Shown: in pieces, positions 1 through 12,681 of the stretch
Layout: each line of letters opens with the position of its first letter
Numbering within the stretch: the first letter of the stretch is position 1
Assembly (NCBI GenBank): GCA_028456385.1
Contig: JALNQF010000179.1
Coordinates: 25,949-89,948 of the forward strand
DNA length: 64,000 nt
Reading direction: 5' to 3'
From: Ophiosphaerella korrae
Lineage: Eukaryota > Ascomycota > Dothideomycetes > Pleosporales > Phaeosphaeriaceae
Translations under genes and position numbers: made by a program
Notes under the pieces: model-generated
Told to the model about the DNA's origin: nothing
Databases searched by the model: none
What the model saw: the letters and a program-made list of their open reading frames with translations, nothing else

Positions 1-2833
1 CTTAAAATAAAGAAGTGTAAATTCTATATAAAAGAAATAGACATCTTAAGGTTTATTATAGAACTAGAAAAAACAAAGATTAACTTAAATAAGATAAAGA
101 CAATCTAAGAATAGCTAATACCTAAGAAAGTATAAGAATTATAATAATTCTATAGACTAGTAAACTTCTATAGAAAGTTAATAATAAGATAGTCTAAATT
201 AATAGAACTACTTATAAAACTTATAAAGAAAGATACGCTATTTAAATAGATACTAGAATGTAATAAAGTATTTAACTAGATTAAGTAATAGTTTATAGAG
301 AACCTAGTTATTAGAATATATAACCTAGACCTACTAGTAATTGTAAAAATAGATGCCTCTAACTTAGTCTATAGAATAGTACTAATACAAGAAGACCTAA
401 CTATAAAACAAGAATATTTAGTTAAATACTTTTCTAAGAAAATAAAACTAGTAGAGCTTAATTACCTAATCTATAATAAAGAATTACTAGTAATCTATAA
501 AGTATTTAAATAATAGAGAGTATACTTATAAGGAGTAAAATATTAAATAAAGGTCTATATAGACTATAAGAATCTTATAGGATTTATACTAAATAAGGAC
601 TTAAAATATTAATATATAAGATAGTAGGAATTTCTATTAATATTTAACCTTAAAATTATATATACTAAAGGGAAAGATAACTAATTTATAGATACTTTAA
701 GTAGAAGACTAGACTAATAAAAAGAAGTTAATACTACTAGTACTATTCTAATTAAAAATAATAAATGATATTTAGTTCTAAATACGCCTAAAATAGCTAT
801 AATAATTAAGAGGAAAAATAGCAAGCTAGACAAATAGATTTAGAAAGAAATAGAAAAAGCCTCTAAAGAAATAAAAAAACTTAAAATCTAAGAAGGATTT
901 ATAAAGGTATATAGAAGAATATATATTCTAAAGAAGATATAAAGAGAATTTATATAATAATTCTATAAACTACTAGTATATAGATACTAAAGTATTAATA
1001 AGACCTTAGATAGACTCTTAAGAGATTACTATATTCTAAAAGTAAGAAAACTAGTAACTAAAGTATTACAAGACTATATAGAATATTATAGAAATAAGTA
1101 TAGTAGATATATACTATATAGAATACTATAACTAGTTAAGATACTAGAATAACTATAAAGAGTTATTATAATAGACTATATTATAAAGTTACTTAAGTTA
1201 AAGGACTTAATATTAGGAATTAAATATAATAGAATCCTAATAATAGTAGATAAACTTATAAAGTACTTATACTTTAGACTATATAAAGAAAAGAGTAGGA
1301 TAGAAGTTACTATATACTAGGTCCTAGCAACTATAATAAGCTAATATAGACTCCTAGATAAGATTATTATAGATAGAGACGTAAGATTTACGTTAAAACT
1401 ATAAAGAATAATAATATTACAATTAGGAATAAAATATACAATATTAATAGTATATTATCTATAGATAGATAAATAATTAGAACGTATAAAGTAAATAGTA
1501 GAACAATACTTAAGATACTACCTTAACTACAACTAGAATAATTAAGTATAGTTACTACCTATAGTATAGTTACTATATAATAGTATAAAGAATATAGTAA
1601 TAAAAGTAATACTCTTCTTTAAAAACTATAGATTTAACCCTAATATATACTAAATACTAAGATATAAAGTATTTTAGTCTCTAAGAAGAAAAAACTTTAC
1701 TAATAGACTTAAAGATATATATAATTAATTAAGATAGGACGTAGAGTTTCTATATAATTAGATAGTAAAGTATTTTAACAAGAAATATATAGAGAGACCT
1801 TAATTTAAAAAGAGAAAAAAAGTATAGTTAGTTAGAAAAATTATAAAGAGTAAAAGACTTAGTTTAAAACTAAACTACGTTAAAATAAGACTATATAAAT
1901 AAGAGAGAAAAGTTATACTAGTTATATTTAAACTAAAGCTACTAAGTAAAATAAAGATACACCTAATATTCTACGTAGTACTACTAGAAAAAGTACTATA
2001 AGATATAGAACTACTAGTATATAAAGTAGATATATATAGAGAATAAAAGAAATAAGAAGTTAAAGAGATTTTATAGTACTAATTCTATAATAGAAGAAAT
2101 TACTACTTAGTAAAATAGATAGGTATAAATAAGAAAAGTTAACTATAAGAAGATATATAAGAACTAGAAAACAATCTTAACTACTTTAAGAAACTAGAGG
2201 AGTTCTAAAATTAAAACCTTTTAGAGCGCTTTATAGTAAACTAAGAAAATTAATAATACTACTAATAGATAAAGAGATAATAGGAGCGCCTAATAAGATA
2301 GAAATAAAAGTAGCCTCTACTATATCTATAAGATCTAACTTAGCTTCTATTATATAAAACTATTAAGATAACTTAGTATTATTATAAGCTTTTATCTTAT
2401 AAAGACGCTTAATAAAAGAATAAAGCTTTACTAGCTTATAAAAAGTTAACTTATACTTAGCTTTAGCTATAGTAAGCTATAATAATAGTTTCTCTTAAGC
2501 TCTATTAATAGCTTACTTTATATAACTTAGTAGAAATAGATTATATAGAAGTAGAATACTTATACTTTATAAGTAAAATACTAGAAGTAATATACTTATT
2601 GTAATATTTACTATTATTTAAAGATATTATATACGTAAGGCCTAATAAGGCGCAATAATAACAAAGAAATATTTTAACCTTATTATAAATAATATAGGCT
2701 ATAAAAAAAGCTTATTATATTAAGAATAAGATAGTATAGAGAGTAATAAGGAATTAGAAATTAATAAAGAAACTAAGTAGATAACTTTAGCTCTAGGATA
2801 AGAAAATAGAAACCTATATAGAAGAGGAGATAG
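1..2833 (+). mobile_element. Gypsy-A copy A1, 3' part (RNase H, integrase, chromodomain, 3' region)
   Basis: Ty3/Gypsy chromovirus remnant entering from outside the window; position 1 aligns with the RT region just downstream of the catalytic YLDD motif of copy A2 (near 8193). Visible in order: an RNase H motif I-D-A-S at about 349-360; the integrase core around the D of an I-D-Y motif near 1174; and a chromodomain at about 2056-2210 ending in the family's E-E-F-stop. The frame is broken by many TAA/TAG codons, largely RIP-converted Gln and Trp codons. From 2186 to about 2700 the minus strand carries the family's antisense frame. A purine run at about 2820-2833 is the polypurine tract before the 3' LTR. 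The element is dead. Confidence 0.9.
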
Positions 2834-3216
2834 TATTATAATAGTAATAAGAGAAATTAAGATAGAGCTAATTAGTTCTAACCTAACTACTAACAAAATA
2901 TAAGAAGAGTAAGGTAATAACTTATAAGATAATAAACTTAATTAGAAGACTAACTATAACCTAGATATATAATAAATTCGTAAATTTATAATCTTAGTAA
3001 ATATAAATTTATAAAGCTAAATTTATAAATTTATAATCTTAGTAAATATAAAGCTATAAAGTGCTAAGAAATACTAAATATATAGTTAATAGTAATATAT
3101 ATTATTAGGATAGTATTAGTAATTTAATTATTAACTACGAGCGATAATATATTAATATTACAAGAATTATTATATTATTTATAGCTTATTACTAATTATA
3201 ATATAAGCTTTTATTA
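2834..3216 (+). repeat. 3' LTR of A1, first piece (interrupted by pogo copy 1)
   Basis: The LTR starts TATTATAA, a RIP version of the family start TGTTACA, directly after the polypurine tract. It is cut at a TA dinucleotide where pogo copy 1 begins; the remainder resumes at 12266. The two pieces together make a ~447-bp LTR, the longer Gypsy-A LTR type. Confidence 0.88.
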
Positions 3217-3324
3217 ACGTACTCTATAGGTAAGTTACTTATATAAGTAAGTTACTTACTTTTACTAAGCTCTTACTAAAATACCTACTACCTTCTAATA
3301 TTATAATAATAACAATATATAGAA

Positions 3325-4477
3325 CCTTTAAAGAAACGTTAAGTATAGCTTACTCTTTAAGCTATTTAATAAGACGTAAATCTCTTACTATAACGTACTA
3401 TATCTATTTATAACATTTCTTATAAGACGCTAAGTAATTAATATACTAGATAACCTTTACGCGTAGATACTATACCTAACTTAAGTAATTTAACTAAGCT
3501 TAAAGAAAGTATAATTATTAAGTATATCCTTAACTTTATTAAGTGTAGATTCTCTCTCTAGCTTATAGACGTAGCTAATATAGCTAATTCTTTACGTACT
3601 AAGTATAATCTAGCCTAAGTTAGTATAAACTAGCTTAGTACGTTTGTTAAGTACTACTCTAAGCTTAAAATAAAGTTTAATTATAAGTATAACTATAAAA
3701 AAGCCTTCTATAAAGATCCTAACCTTATATAAAAGTAGTTTAAGCTAGTAGCTAATACTAAAGCTAAGTATAGTATCTTAGATAATAACTTATATAACTT
3801 TAATAAGGTAGGCTTTATTATAATAGGCTAGATTATAGTAAATATAGTTATTATAGCCTTAGAAAGATATTTTTAGCTAAAAGTAATCTAGCTAGATAAT
3901 AGAAAGTAGGTAATAGCTATTATAGGTATTAATATAACTAAGTAAGCTATTCTACTCTTTATTATCTTTAAAGCGTAATACTACTTATTAAACTAGTATA
4001 AAGATAGTAAAATACTTTAAGACTAAGTTATTAGAGTCTTTAAAAATAGCTAGATAACTAATATACTTAGTCTTATATAGTTAAAGTACTTTAATATATA
4101 TATAAAGACGTATACTATTAAAATAGTATATTTACTTATTATTAATAGCTATAATAGCTATAACTTACTTAAATTTAAGAACTACTATAAAGATAATAAG
4201 ATTATTACTCTTTCTATACCTACGTATATATTATACCTCTTATAGCTACTTAATATAAGCTATTTTACCTTTTTAAAGAAGGCGTATAAGTACTAAGTTA
4301 AAGTACTTATATACTACTAGATTAGCTATATTATAAAATAAGAGTTCTTACTATACTTTAAGCGCGCTTATAATATAGTAATTACTTTTAAGAATATCTA
4401 AAGAGGGTTTTAAGGCGCTAGATTAGCTCTATTTAACTTAGAACAAGTTATATTAACTCTTAATATTAAGCTATATA
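3325..4477 (+). pseudogene. pogo-type transposase, copy 1, N-terminal and catalytic part (RIP-killed)
   Basis: A cut-and-paste DDE transposase of the Fot1/pogo type, readable through many stops. The start resembles the HTH region of copy 2 (A-I-Y-N-I-S, then L-T-K-L). It is followed by a D-V-A-N-I-A-N-S-L segment, a V-S-I-N-stop in which TAG replaces a Trp codon, and a core with A-K-Y, Y-N-F-N-K (family Y-N-F-D-E/K) and I-I-F-K-A. The C-terminal part lies beyond the Gypsy A2 insertion at about 11510-12100, where the K-R-K-x-V basic stretch typical of Fot1 tails can be traced. It is non-functional: multiple nonsense codons plus a 7-kb insertion. Confidence 0.85.
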
Positions 4478-4482
4478 CTCTT

Positions 4483-4910
4483 TGTTATAGGCGTAATAGA
4501 AAGAATCGAGATAGAGCTAATCGATCTCGACTTAGGTGCTAATAAAGCATAGGACGAGCGGGGTAACGATCTTAATTAGGAAACTATACATAATTAGGAT
4601 ACCTAGGGCGATCTATAATCTACAGACTCTTAGTATTAATAGATTATAGATTAAAGTAATCTACGATCTACTAGTCTTTGTAACTATAGATTATAGATTA
4701 TATTAAGTATATAGTTAGTAGGAATACGCATTATTAAGATAGTATTAGTAATTTAATCCCTTAACTATAGAACGCTAATACAAGATAGTTACAAAACATC
4801 TTCTATTATTTATAGTTATTATAGATTCCTATATAAACTTTACTATTACCTTGTAATCTACTAACCTTACTAGATAGGTACCTATAGTTAACGATAGGAG
4901 GCCTATAATA
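4483..4910 (+). repeat. 5' LTR of A2 (428 bp)
   Basis: Starts TGTTATAGG and ends GCCTATAATA. The inferred unmutated ends are TGTTACA and TGTAACA, a 7-bp inverted pair. The U3-like part holds palindromic units built on TAATCTATAA and ATAGATTA. Confidence 0.93.
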
Positions 4911-4979
4911 CTTTACTAATTTAGTTATTATAAGAAGTAAAGCGTAAGTAGCGTATAGTCTAGCTAATATAATAGTAGA

Positions 4980-7900
4980 AAGTTTAACTAAAATAAGTAA
5001 AGCCCCTAAGAGTAGTTATAAGTCTAATAGTACTATATAAGAAATAATTAAAGACTAAATTAATAATTTAATCTTAGATAAGGAAGACATAAAGATAGTA
5101 ATTAACGCTCTAGAAATATAGAACAAAGAACTATAGGATTACGTAAAATAAAACAAAGTATAGATTAAGGCTATTATTAAAAGCTAGAACTAAATAGAAT
5201 TAATTATACAACGCCTAGTAATAAGTACTACAAAGAAACTACTAAAAATACCTATCTTTAAGAAGTTTAATAGAATAAAAGAGAAACTAAGACTTTTTAT
5301 TACTTTAGTACAACTCTAAATAGACGTATAAGTACTACACTTTAATATAGAAGAGAAGAAGGTAATATATATTAGATTATACCTTAAAGAAGACGTAATA
5401 AGATAGTACAAACCTTACTAGATAGATTACACGATATATTCTCTAATAACCTAAAAGGACAAGACTAGAGCTATCTTTAGAAGTTATAAATACTTTACTA
5501 AACGAATAAGAGTAGTATTTAGGGATATAGACATTACTAGATAAGCTAAAGAATAGCTAGAAAAGCTTACACAAAACTAGAGTGTTCCTAAGTATATATT
5601 ATAATTTAAGTAACTATCTTAAAATATAGAATAGAACAAGTTAGCCTTAATATTATAATTTAAACAAAGACTAAACTTAAAAATACAATACAAAATAATC
5701 TATATAGAAAAACTAAGGACACTAGAAGCCCTAAAGTAATAGGTAATCTAAATTAACAATAATCTTTAAGAATAGAAAAAGAACAAGTATAGCACCTAAA
5801 CTAGAAACTAGAATACTAGAGACCCTATAATCTTTAATACTAATAAAGATAAGAAGAAGAAGAAGAATAAAGACTTTACGTACTTTAACTATAGTAAGAA
5901 AGGCTACTACGTAAAAGACTACTATTTATAAAAAAAAAAGATATAGTATACTATAAATATAGGAAACTAGGATACTTTATAAAAGATTATAGAAGTAAAG
6001 ACTTAAAGAAAGAAACTTAGTTAAAAATAACTAAAAAGAAGAAAGAAGTACTATAAGCGTAGGCTAAACCCTAAGAGAAGGTAGCTAGGAGTAAAGAAGT
6101 ATAATACGTAATACTCTATTAGACTTTTTATTACAATAACAACTACTATATATACCTTTCTAGTAAATAGGGAGTAGTATAGTTCCTATAGAAATAGAGA
6201 AATAAAGTAGTTATAATAAAAGAAAATAGAATAAAAGCTTAGCTAGAAGAAATAGCTTAAGTAATATACTTACTAATAGAAGACCTAGAGAGGGAAGAAC
6301 TCTTAGTACTATTAATCTAGGCTAAAAGACTAGTATAAAATAAAGAGACTACTATAGCTTCTTCTAAAAGACTATAAGAAAGTAAAAGATAGGTTAGTAT
6401 AAGAGATATAGAGTATACCTAGCTAATAATATATAGCTACAATAGTTATATAATAATAGAAATAGAGGAATAAAATAAAAATTAGAAGTTTATTTAAATA
6501 TACTTAATAGTTATAAGTATAGAAGAAGTGTATAAAGACTAGAAAGAATATAATCCTAAAGAAATAAAGTTTATACTATTTTAAGAATAGATAAAATAGT
6601 ATATAGTTATAGTAAGAAGAATACTTATAGAAAAAGAATAGTAGTACCTTATAAGAAAAACGCAATAGATTAACAAAGCCTATATACTAAGAGTACTAGT
6701 AGTATACTATATCCTAATAATAGATATACTTAGAAAAGATAAGTACTAAGAAGGGGATAATAAAGTAATAGATCTAAAACACCTAGTATATTTTAAAGTA
6801 TTATAGATCTTATACCTAGATAAGAATTGTACTATATATAGAAACCCTAAAGTAAATAATAATATATAGCTTATAAGGAGAAGAGGCTATAACTATATAA
6901 GAGTAATTCTAGTAGAAGATATCTAAAGATAAGAAATAACCCTAGAAGATAGATACGTAGCAATAAGACCTAGCTTAAAACTATCTAAGAAATACGTCTA
7001 AGGAGGACTATAGTATAAGTGTATATACAATAAATATCTAAAACACGAAGAATATAAACTTAAAATAGGACTATAGCTTTAGAAAGATAGATAATTTATA
7101 AAATTACTAAAGTAAGAAAAACTAGAAGGTATAAGAGGCCTATATATTACAAAGATAAGTATATACTAAGGAAAGAAAGTATAATTAATAATTAATAGTA
7201 GAGTAACAAGAAACTTTATATCTAAGAAGTTTGTAGAAATATAAGGAATACGTTATATAATAAAGAAATACCTTTAACAACTAAGTACGATTAAAGGAAA
7301 ACTATTCTAGGAACCTATTAGGTTTAAGATAGTTCCCTCTACGCTTAAATTAGAAGAGATAAAGATTAAAAACATAGTTATAGATATAATAACAATTAAT
7401 AACAAATAAGATATAATACTAGAAATACTATAGTTATAGATAACTAACCTATATATTAATTAGAGAATAAGAGAAATTAAGTACTATAAAATAGACATGT
7501 TAAAAGCTAATATAAACACCTATAAAGGAGAATTCCTAGAAGAATACAAGAAATAGGAAAAATAGCTTATAGAGCTAACAGATTACCTTCTAGAATATTA
7601 ACTATAGGACTTAATAATAGAACTAGAAGAAAGTAAAAAAGTAGGATAGAGCCTAGTCTACTAGAAAATAGAAGAAGAATCTAAAATTAAACGAGTATTT
7701 ATTAAGAATACAAGAAAGAAAGGATAGATAAGAGAATCTAAATCTTTAGTAGTATATAGACTTATATTTGTAGATAAAAAAGAGATAAGTAATAAAAGGC
7801 CCTATATAGACTTTAGAAAAACTAACGTAGTTATAAACAAAAATTAATACCTACTACTACAAATTAACGTAATATAAGATAGGCTATAAAAAGTAAAAAT

Positions 7901-10408
7901 CTTTACAAAACTAGATATTTAAAACGCCTACTACTAAATTAGAATTAAGAAAGGTAATAAATAGAAAATAGTATTTATAATATAATATAGACTATATAAA
8001 TATAGGGTTATACCCTTTAGCTTAATAAATGTACTAGTAGTATTCTAAGAAAGAATTAACATAGTACTAAGAGAGTACTTAGACGTATTTATATTTATAT
8101 ATTTAGACGATATCTTTATATTTTTAGAAATAGAGGAAGAATATATATAATATATACACAAGGTACTAAAAAAGCTAGTAGAAGCTAAAATATTCTTTAA
8201 AATAAGGAAATGCGAGTTCTATACAAAAGAAATAGATTTCCTTAGATTTATTATAGAACTAGGAAAGATTAAAATTAACTTAAAAAAGATTAAGTTAATC
8301 TATAAATAGCTAATACTAAAGAACTTAAAAGAAGTATAATAATTTTATAGGTTAGCTAACTTTTATAGAAAGTTAATAGTAAGATACTCTAAAGATATAG
8401 AACCTATTACAAGACTTATAAAGAAAGATATACTATTTAAATAGACTAAAGAATACAATAAAGTATTTAATAAAATTAAGAAGAAGTTTATAGAGAACCT
8501 AGTTATTAGAATATATAACTTAGACCTACTAGTAATAGTAAAGATAGACGTATCTAATTTAGTCTATAGAATAGTACTAATACAAGAAGACTTAGAGACT
8601 AAAAAAGAATACTTAGTTAAATACTTCTCTAAGAAAATAAAACTAGTAGAGCTTAACTACTTATTCTATAATAAAGAAATACTAGTAATCTATAAAGTAT
8701 TTAAGTAATAGAGAGTATACTTATAAAGAGTAAAGTACTAAATAAAGGTCTATATAGACTATAAGAACCTTATAGAATTTATAATAAATAAGGAACTATT
8801 ATAATACTATACGAGATAGTAGGAATATTTATTAACATTTAATATAGAAATTATATATACAAAAGAGAAAGATAATTATTTATAGACGCCTTTAGTAGAA
8901 GACTAGATTTATAGGAAAAAGTAAGTATAACTAGTATAGTTTTAGTTAAGAACAAAGAAGGATATCTAGTCCTAAATATACCTAAAATAGCTATAACACT
9001 TAAAAGAATAAGTAGCGAGCTAGATAAATAGATTTAGAAAGTAATATATAAAGTACCTAAAGAAATAGAGAAACTTAAAACCTAAGAAGGAATTATATAA
9101 GTATATAGAAGAATATACATCTCTAAGAAGATTTAAAGAGAATTTATACGATAATTCTACGAATTACTAGTATATAGTTACTAAGGTATTAATAAAATAT
9201 TAGATAGACTCTTAAGAGACTATTATATCCTAAAGGTAAGATAACTAGTAATAGAAGTACTATAAGACTATATAGAATACTAGAAAAATAAGTATAATAG
9301 GTACGTACTATATAGAATACTATAACTAGTAGAAGTACTAAAATAACTATAAAGAGTTATTACGATAGACTTTATTACAAAACTACTAAAATCTAAGGAC
9401 CTAATATTAGGAGTTAAATATAATAGAATCCTAATAATTATAAATAAACTTATAAAGTACTTATACTTTAGACTATATAAAGAAAAAAGTAGGATAGAAG
9501 TTACTATATACTAAGTTCTAGGAACTATAATTAGTTAATATAGACTACTAGACAAGATTATTATAGATAGAGATATACAATTTATATTAAAATTATAGGG
9601 AATAATAATAGTGTAATTAGGAATTAGATACGTAATGTCTATAGTATACTACTTATAGATAGATAGATAATTAGAACGAATAAATTAAATAGTAGAATAG
9701 TACTTAAGATACTACCTTAACTATAACTAGAATAACTAAGTATAGTTACTACTTATAGTATAGTTAGTATATAATAGCGTAAAGAACGTAGTAATAGGAG
9801 TATTACTCTTCTTTATAAACTATAGATTTAAACCTAATGTATACTAGATACTAAGAAATTAGATATCTTAGTTCCTAAGAAGAGAAAACTTTGCTAATAG
9901 ACTTAAAGATATATATAATTAACTAAGATAGGATATAGAATTCTTATATAATTAAATAGTAAAATATTATAATAAGAAGTATAAATAGGGACCTTAATTT
10001 AAAAAGAGAGAAAAAGTATAGTTAGTATAAAAAAATATTAAGAGTAAACAGCTTAGCCTAAAACTAGACTACGTTAAGATAAGACTATACAAAATTAAGA
10101 AAGAAGTTATACTAGTTATATTTAAACTTAAGCTACTAAATAAGATAAGAATATACTTAACCTTCTACGTAGTACTACTTAAGATAGTACTATAAAACGT
10201 AGAACTACTAGTGTATAAAGTAGATATATATAGAGAATAAGAAGAATAGGAAGTTAAAGAAATCCTAGTATACTAGTTCTATAATAGAAAAAACTACTAT
10301 TTAGTTAAATAGATAGGTATAGATAAAAAAGGAAAACTATAGGAAAAAATATAGGAACTAGAGGATAATCTTAATTACTTTAAGAAACTAGAGGAGTTCT
10401 AAAATTAA
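4980..10408 (+). pseudogene. gag-pol of A2 (gag, protease, RT, RNase H, integrase, chromodomain)
   Basis: Retrotransposon polyprotein for particle assembly, reverse transcription and integration. A retrotransposon gag region spans about 5260-5560. Two CCHC zinc knuckles lie at 5881-5922 and about 5949-5993, with Cys codons turned to Tyr by RIP. The protease D-S-G motif is at 7194-7202 (now N-S-R). In RT, the P-F-G-L-T-N-A equivalent starts at 8007 and YLDD is intact at 8100-8111. An RNase H Asp is at 8547. The integrase triad is D 9368, D 9566, E 9674; the last two are 36 codons apart, an exact DD35E. The chromodomain is 10250-10402 and the stop is 10406-10408. Besides RIP stops there are single-base frame changes in the A10 run at 5930-5939 and near 8875. 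It cannot make protein. Confidence 0.92.
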
Positions 10409-10860
10409 AACTCTCTAGAACGCCTAGTAGTAAACTAAGAGAACTAATATTACTAATAATAGATAGAGAGATAATAAGAACGTCTAATATATAATCTACT
10501 ATAATAAACGCTTTATCTAAGTCTAGCTTAGCTTCTAGAGCTACTAACTATTTAGCTAATTTCTTATTATTTAAGGCCTTTATCTTACAAAGACAAGAAA
10601 GACAAGCTTAATTCTTTACTAGCTTACTCTACGTAAGCTCCTAGATACACTTATACTTAGCTTTAGCCTCTACAATTTAAGATAGTAATTTCTCTTAAGT
10701 CTAGTTAATAGCTTTCCCTATTATTATTAAGCCTAAACGCAAGAATAAGTATAATAAACGTATACTTAGAAAGAAAAACACTAGATACGTTATAAGAACT
10801 ATATATATTTGTATAAATATATACCTTATAAGCTCTACTATTATTTATAGAAATAATATA
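10380..10860 (-). pseudogene. Antisense 3' reading frame of Gypsy-A, copy A2
   Basis: The minus strand downstream of pol carries a coding-like frame that ends at 10380-10382, inside the end of the chromodomain, so it and pol overlap tail to tail. The upstream part (about 10700-10860) would encode an N-terminal stretch with several C/Y positions. A second frame begins with R-L-G-L and A-I-N and continues into a helical Lys/Glu-rich region, then a Ser/Leu-rich tail ending T-P-L-V-S-stop. The same frame is readable in A1, A7 and A9. I do not recognise a named family. Confidence 0.5.
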
Positions 10861-11062
10861 AGGAAGAGACTTAGGGTTTAATTTAAGAGAAGCGTAATAA
10901 GAATAAAGAAATATTTTAATACTATTACGTAATACGCGATTAGTAAGAAGATAGTAATAGCGTATAGATAAAATAAGTATAAGAGAGAATAAAGAACTCT
11001 ATATTAATAAGAAAACTAGACTAATAACTCTAGCCCTAGGATAGATAAACGAGGGCTTACTT

Positions 11063-11076
11063 AGAAGAAGAGATAG
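11063..11076 (+). other. Polypurine tract of A2
   Basis: AGAAGAAGAGATAG directly precedes the 3' LTR. The same purine run precedes the 3' LTRs of A1, A7 (minus strand) and A9. It is the expected primer site for plus-strand DNA synthesis. Confidence 0.8.
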
Positions 11077-11504
11077 TATTATAGGCGTAATAGAAGGAAT
11101 TAAGATAGAGCTAATTAATTCTAACTTAGGTGCTAATAAAGTATAGGACAAGTAAAGTAACAATCTTAATTAAGAAACTATATATAATTAGGATACCTAG
11201 GGCAATCTATAATCTATAGACTCTTAGTATTAATAGATTATAGATTAAAGTAATCTATAATCTACTAGTCTTTATAACTATAGATTATAGATTATATTAA
11301 GTATATAGTTAGTAGGAATATATATTATTAAGATAGTATTAGTAATTTAATTCCTTAACTATAGAACGCTAATACAAGATAGTTACGAAATATCTTCTAT
11401 TATTTATAGTTATTGTAGATCCTTATATAAACTTTACTATTACCTTGTAATCTACTAACCTTACTAGATAGGTACCTATAGTTAATAATAGGAGGCCTAT
11501 AATA
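11077..11504 (+). repeat. 3' LTR of A2 (428 bp)
   Basis: Same length and ends as the 5' LTR. It starts TATTATAGG, with the TG mutated to TA, and is followed by target duplicate CTCTT at 11505-11509. Confidence 0.93.
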
Positions 11505-11509
11505 CTCTT

Positions 11510-12100
11510 TTACTACTCTTACTTAATAATAAGCCCTAGTAGTTATAAATACTAAGTAATACTCTATAATTAGAGTTATAATTAATACTTATAAAGGTAA
11601 GGATTTAGAGGTATATAGATAGCTTACTAATAAGTCTAGCTAAGTACTTTAAATACTTTACTAAAGGTATAGTAGTAATAGTATATAAGCTAGTATTAGT
11701 ATAAAAAGAAAATACTAAGCTTTAAGTAGTAAATAAAGTTATAACGCGATAAAAATTATATAAAAGAAAGTAGGTTTAAGTAGAAAAGACCTTAAGAGTT
11801 AAAAATAAAGTATACTTAGCTACTTTTAAAGACTTTAGTACGCGTAGTGTAAGGCTAGGCTCTATACTACTAGACTAGACGTAACCCTAAAAGAGGTATA
11901 GTATACCTAATAGGTATACTAGGCACAGAATAGTATATATATATACTAGAGATACTTGTAGTAAGCCTAGGGCTAGCCTATAGCTAGCTAAGGGTTATAT
12001 AAAAGTACTTATAACACGTAGTAATAGAAAGAAGTTAAAGAAGTAAGTATATACTAAAGTAAGTAAACTATTTTAATAATAGTATATAGTATATAAAGAG
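11510..12100 (+). pseudogene. pogo-type transposase, copy 1, C-terminal part
   Basis: Continuation of copy 1 after the Gypsy insertion. It aligns with the minus-strand sequence of copy 2 from about 13267 down to 12850: first the shared TTAATAATAA and TAGTAGTTATAAA stretches, then the basic tail around TAAAAGAAAGTAGGTTTAAG. The frame is broken by many stops. The remaining ~165 bp to the TIR looks non-coding and includes a TAAAAC/TACTACG segment shared with copy 2. Confidence 0.75.
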
Positions 12101-12265
12101 ACTAGGTATAATATATAAATATATAAGAATATAGTAGAAGTAAACTCTAAATAATATCTTGTATTATATTATAGTATACTAGGTTAAAGTAGGCTATTTT
12201 ATACTATAACGTAGTAGTTTTAGTAAAAGCTTAGTAAAAGTAAGTAACTTACCTATAGAGTACGT

Positions 12266-12331
12266 TATTAACTTTTAATCTACTAATACTCCTAAAAGGC
12301 TACTATAGTTAATAATAAGTAACCTATTATA
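12266..12331 (+). repeat. 3' LTR of A1, second piece
   Basis: Resumes the LTR interrupted at 3216: TTATTAAC, then AATCTACTAATACT and the end AACCTATTATA match the ends of the other long-type Gypsy-A LTRs. This closes the outermost layer of the left nest. Confidence 0.85.
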
Positions 12332-12681
12332 ACTATTACTAATTCCTAAATAGGAAATAGTAATTACTATAGTAATTAGTAACTTTAAGATATATAAGAA
12401 AGTACTATATAAACTTACTAATATACTCTCTTTAGCTAAAGATTTACTAGCTACTAAGTAACTACTCTACTTAGTAGTTACCTAGTATATATAGCTTTAA
12501 TACTTCTCTCTTAGTTAGCTTTCTATTTACTATTTACTTTCTTTTTAATTAACTAGTTACTATACTTCTTAAAGCTATCTTATATAGAGTCTACTTTATT
12601 AGAAGTAAGTATATAGTTTATAGAGATAACTACAATTAAAAAGTATTATTAATCTAATCTTTAACTTATAGCGATACTATA
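12332..12681. other. AT-rich spacer between the two inverted pogo copies
   Basis: RIP-mutated DNA without a recognised element. It contains a short inverted repeat, CTACTAAGTAACTACT/CTTAGTAGTTACC, at about 12450-12482. It is presumably flank of A1 and target of pogo copy 2, which sits next to a TA at 12680-12681. Confidence 0.5.

Larger units (their letters stand above)
4483..11504 (+). mobile_element. Full-length Gypsy-A chromovirus, copy A2 (7,022 bp)
   Basis: A complete LTR retrotransposon with 428-bp LTRs at both ends, target duplication CTCTT at 4478-4482 and 11505-11509, and host pogo sequence continuing on both sides. Layout: 5' LTR, leader, gag with two zinc knuckles, protease, RT, RNase H, integrase, chromodomain, ~670-bp 3' region, polypurine tract, 3' LTR. 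This Ty3-type pol order plus a chromodomain makes it a chromovirus. It is RIP-mutated throughout. Copy A7 has exactly the same total length. Confidence 0.95.
3217..12265 (+). mobile_element. Fot1/pogo-type DNA transposon, copy 1, interrupted by Gypsy A2
   Basis: Tc1/mariner superfamily, pogo/Fot1 group. Both ends carry the terminal inverted repeat beginning ACGTACTCTATAGG, and TA lies outside each end (3215-3216 and 12266-12267), the expected TA target duplication. It sits in the 3' LTR of A1. Removing A2 and one CTCTT duplicate leaves about 2.0 kb, in the usual Fot1 size range. It is heavily RIP-mutated. Copy 2 lies ~420 bp to the right in inverted orientation. Confidence 0.9.

Noticed and set aside
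12440..12485. Short inverted repeat in the spacer as a MITE end
   Set aside because: No second end or target duplication could be found within the 350-bp spacer.
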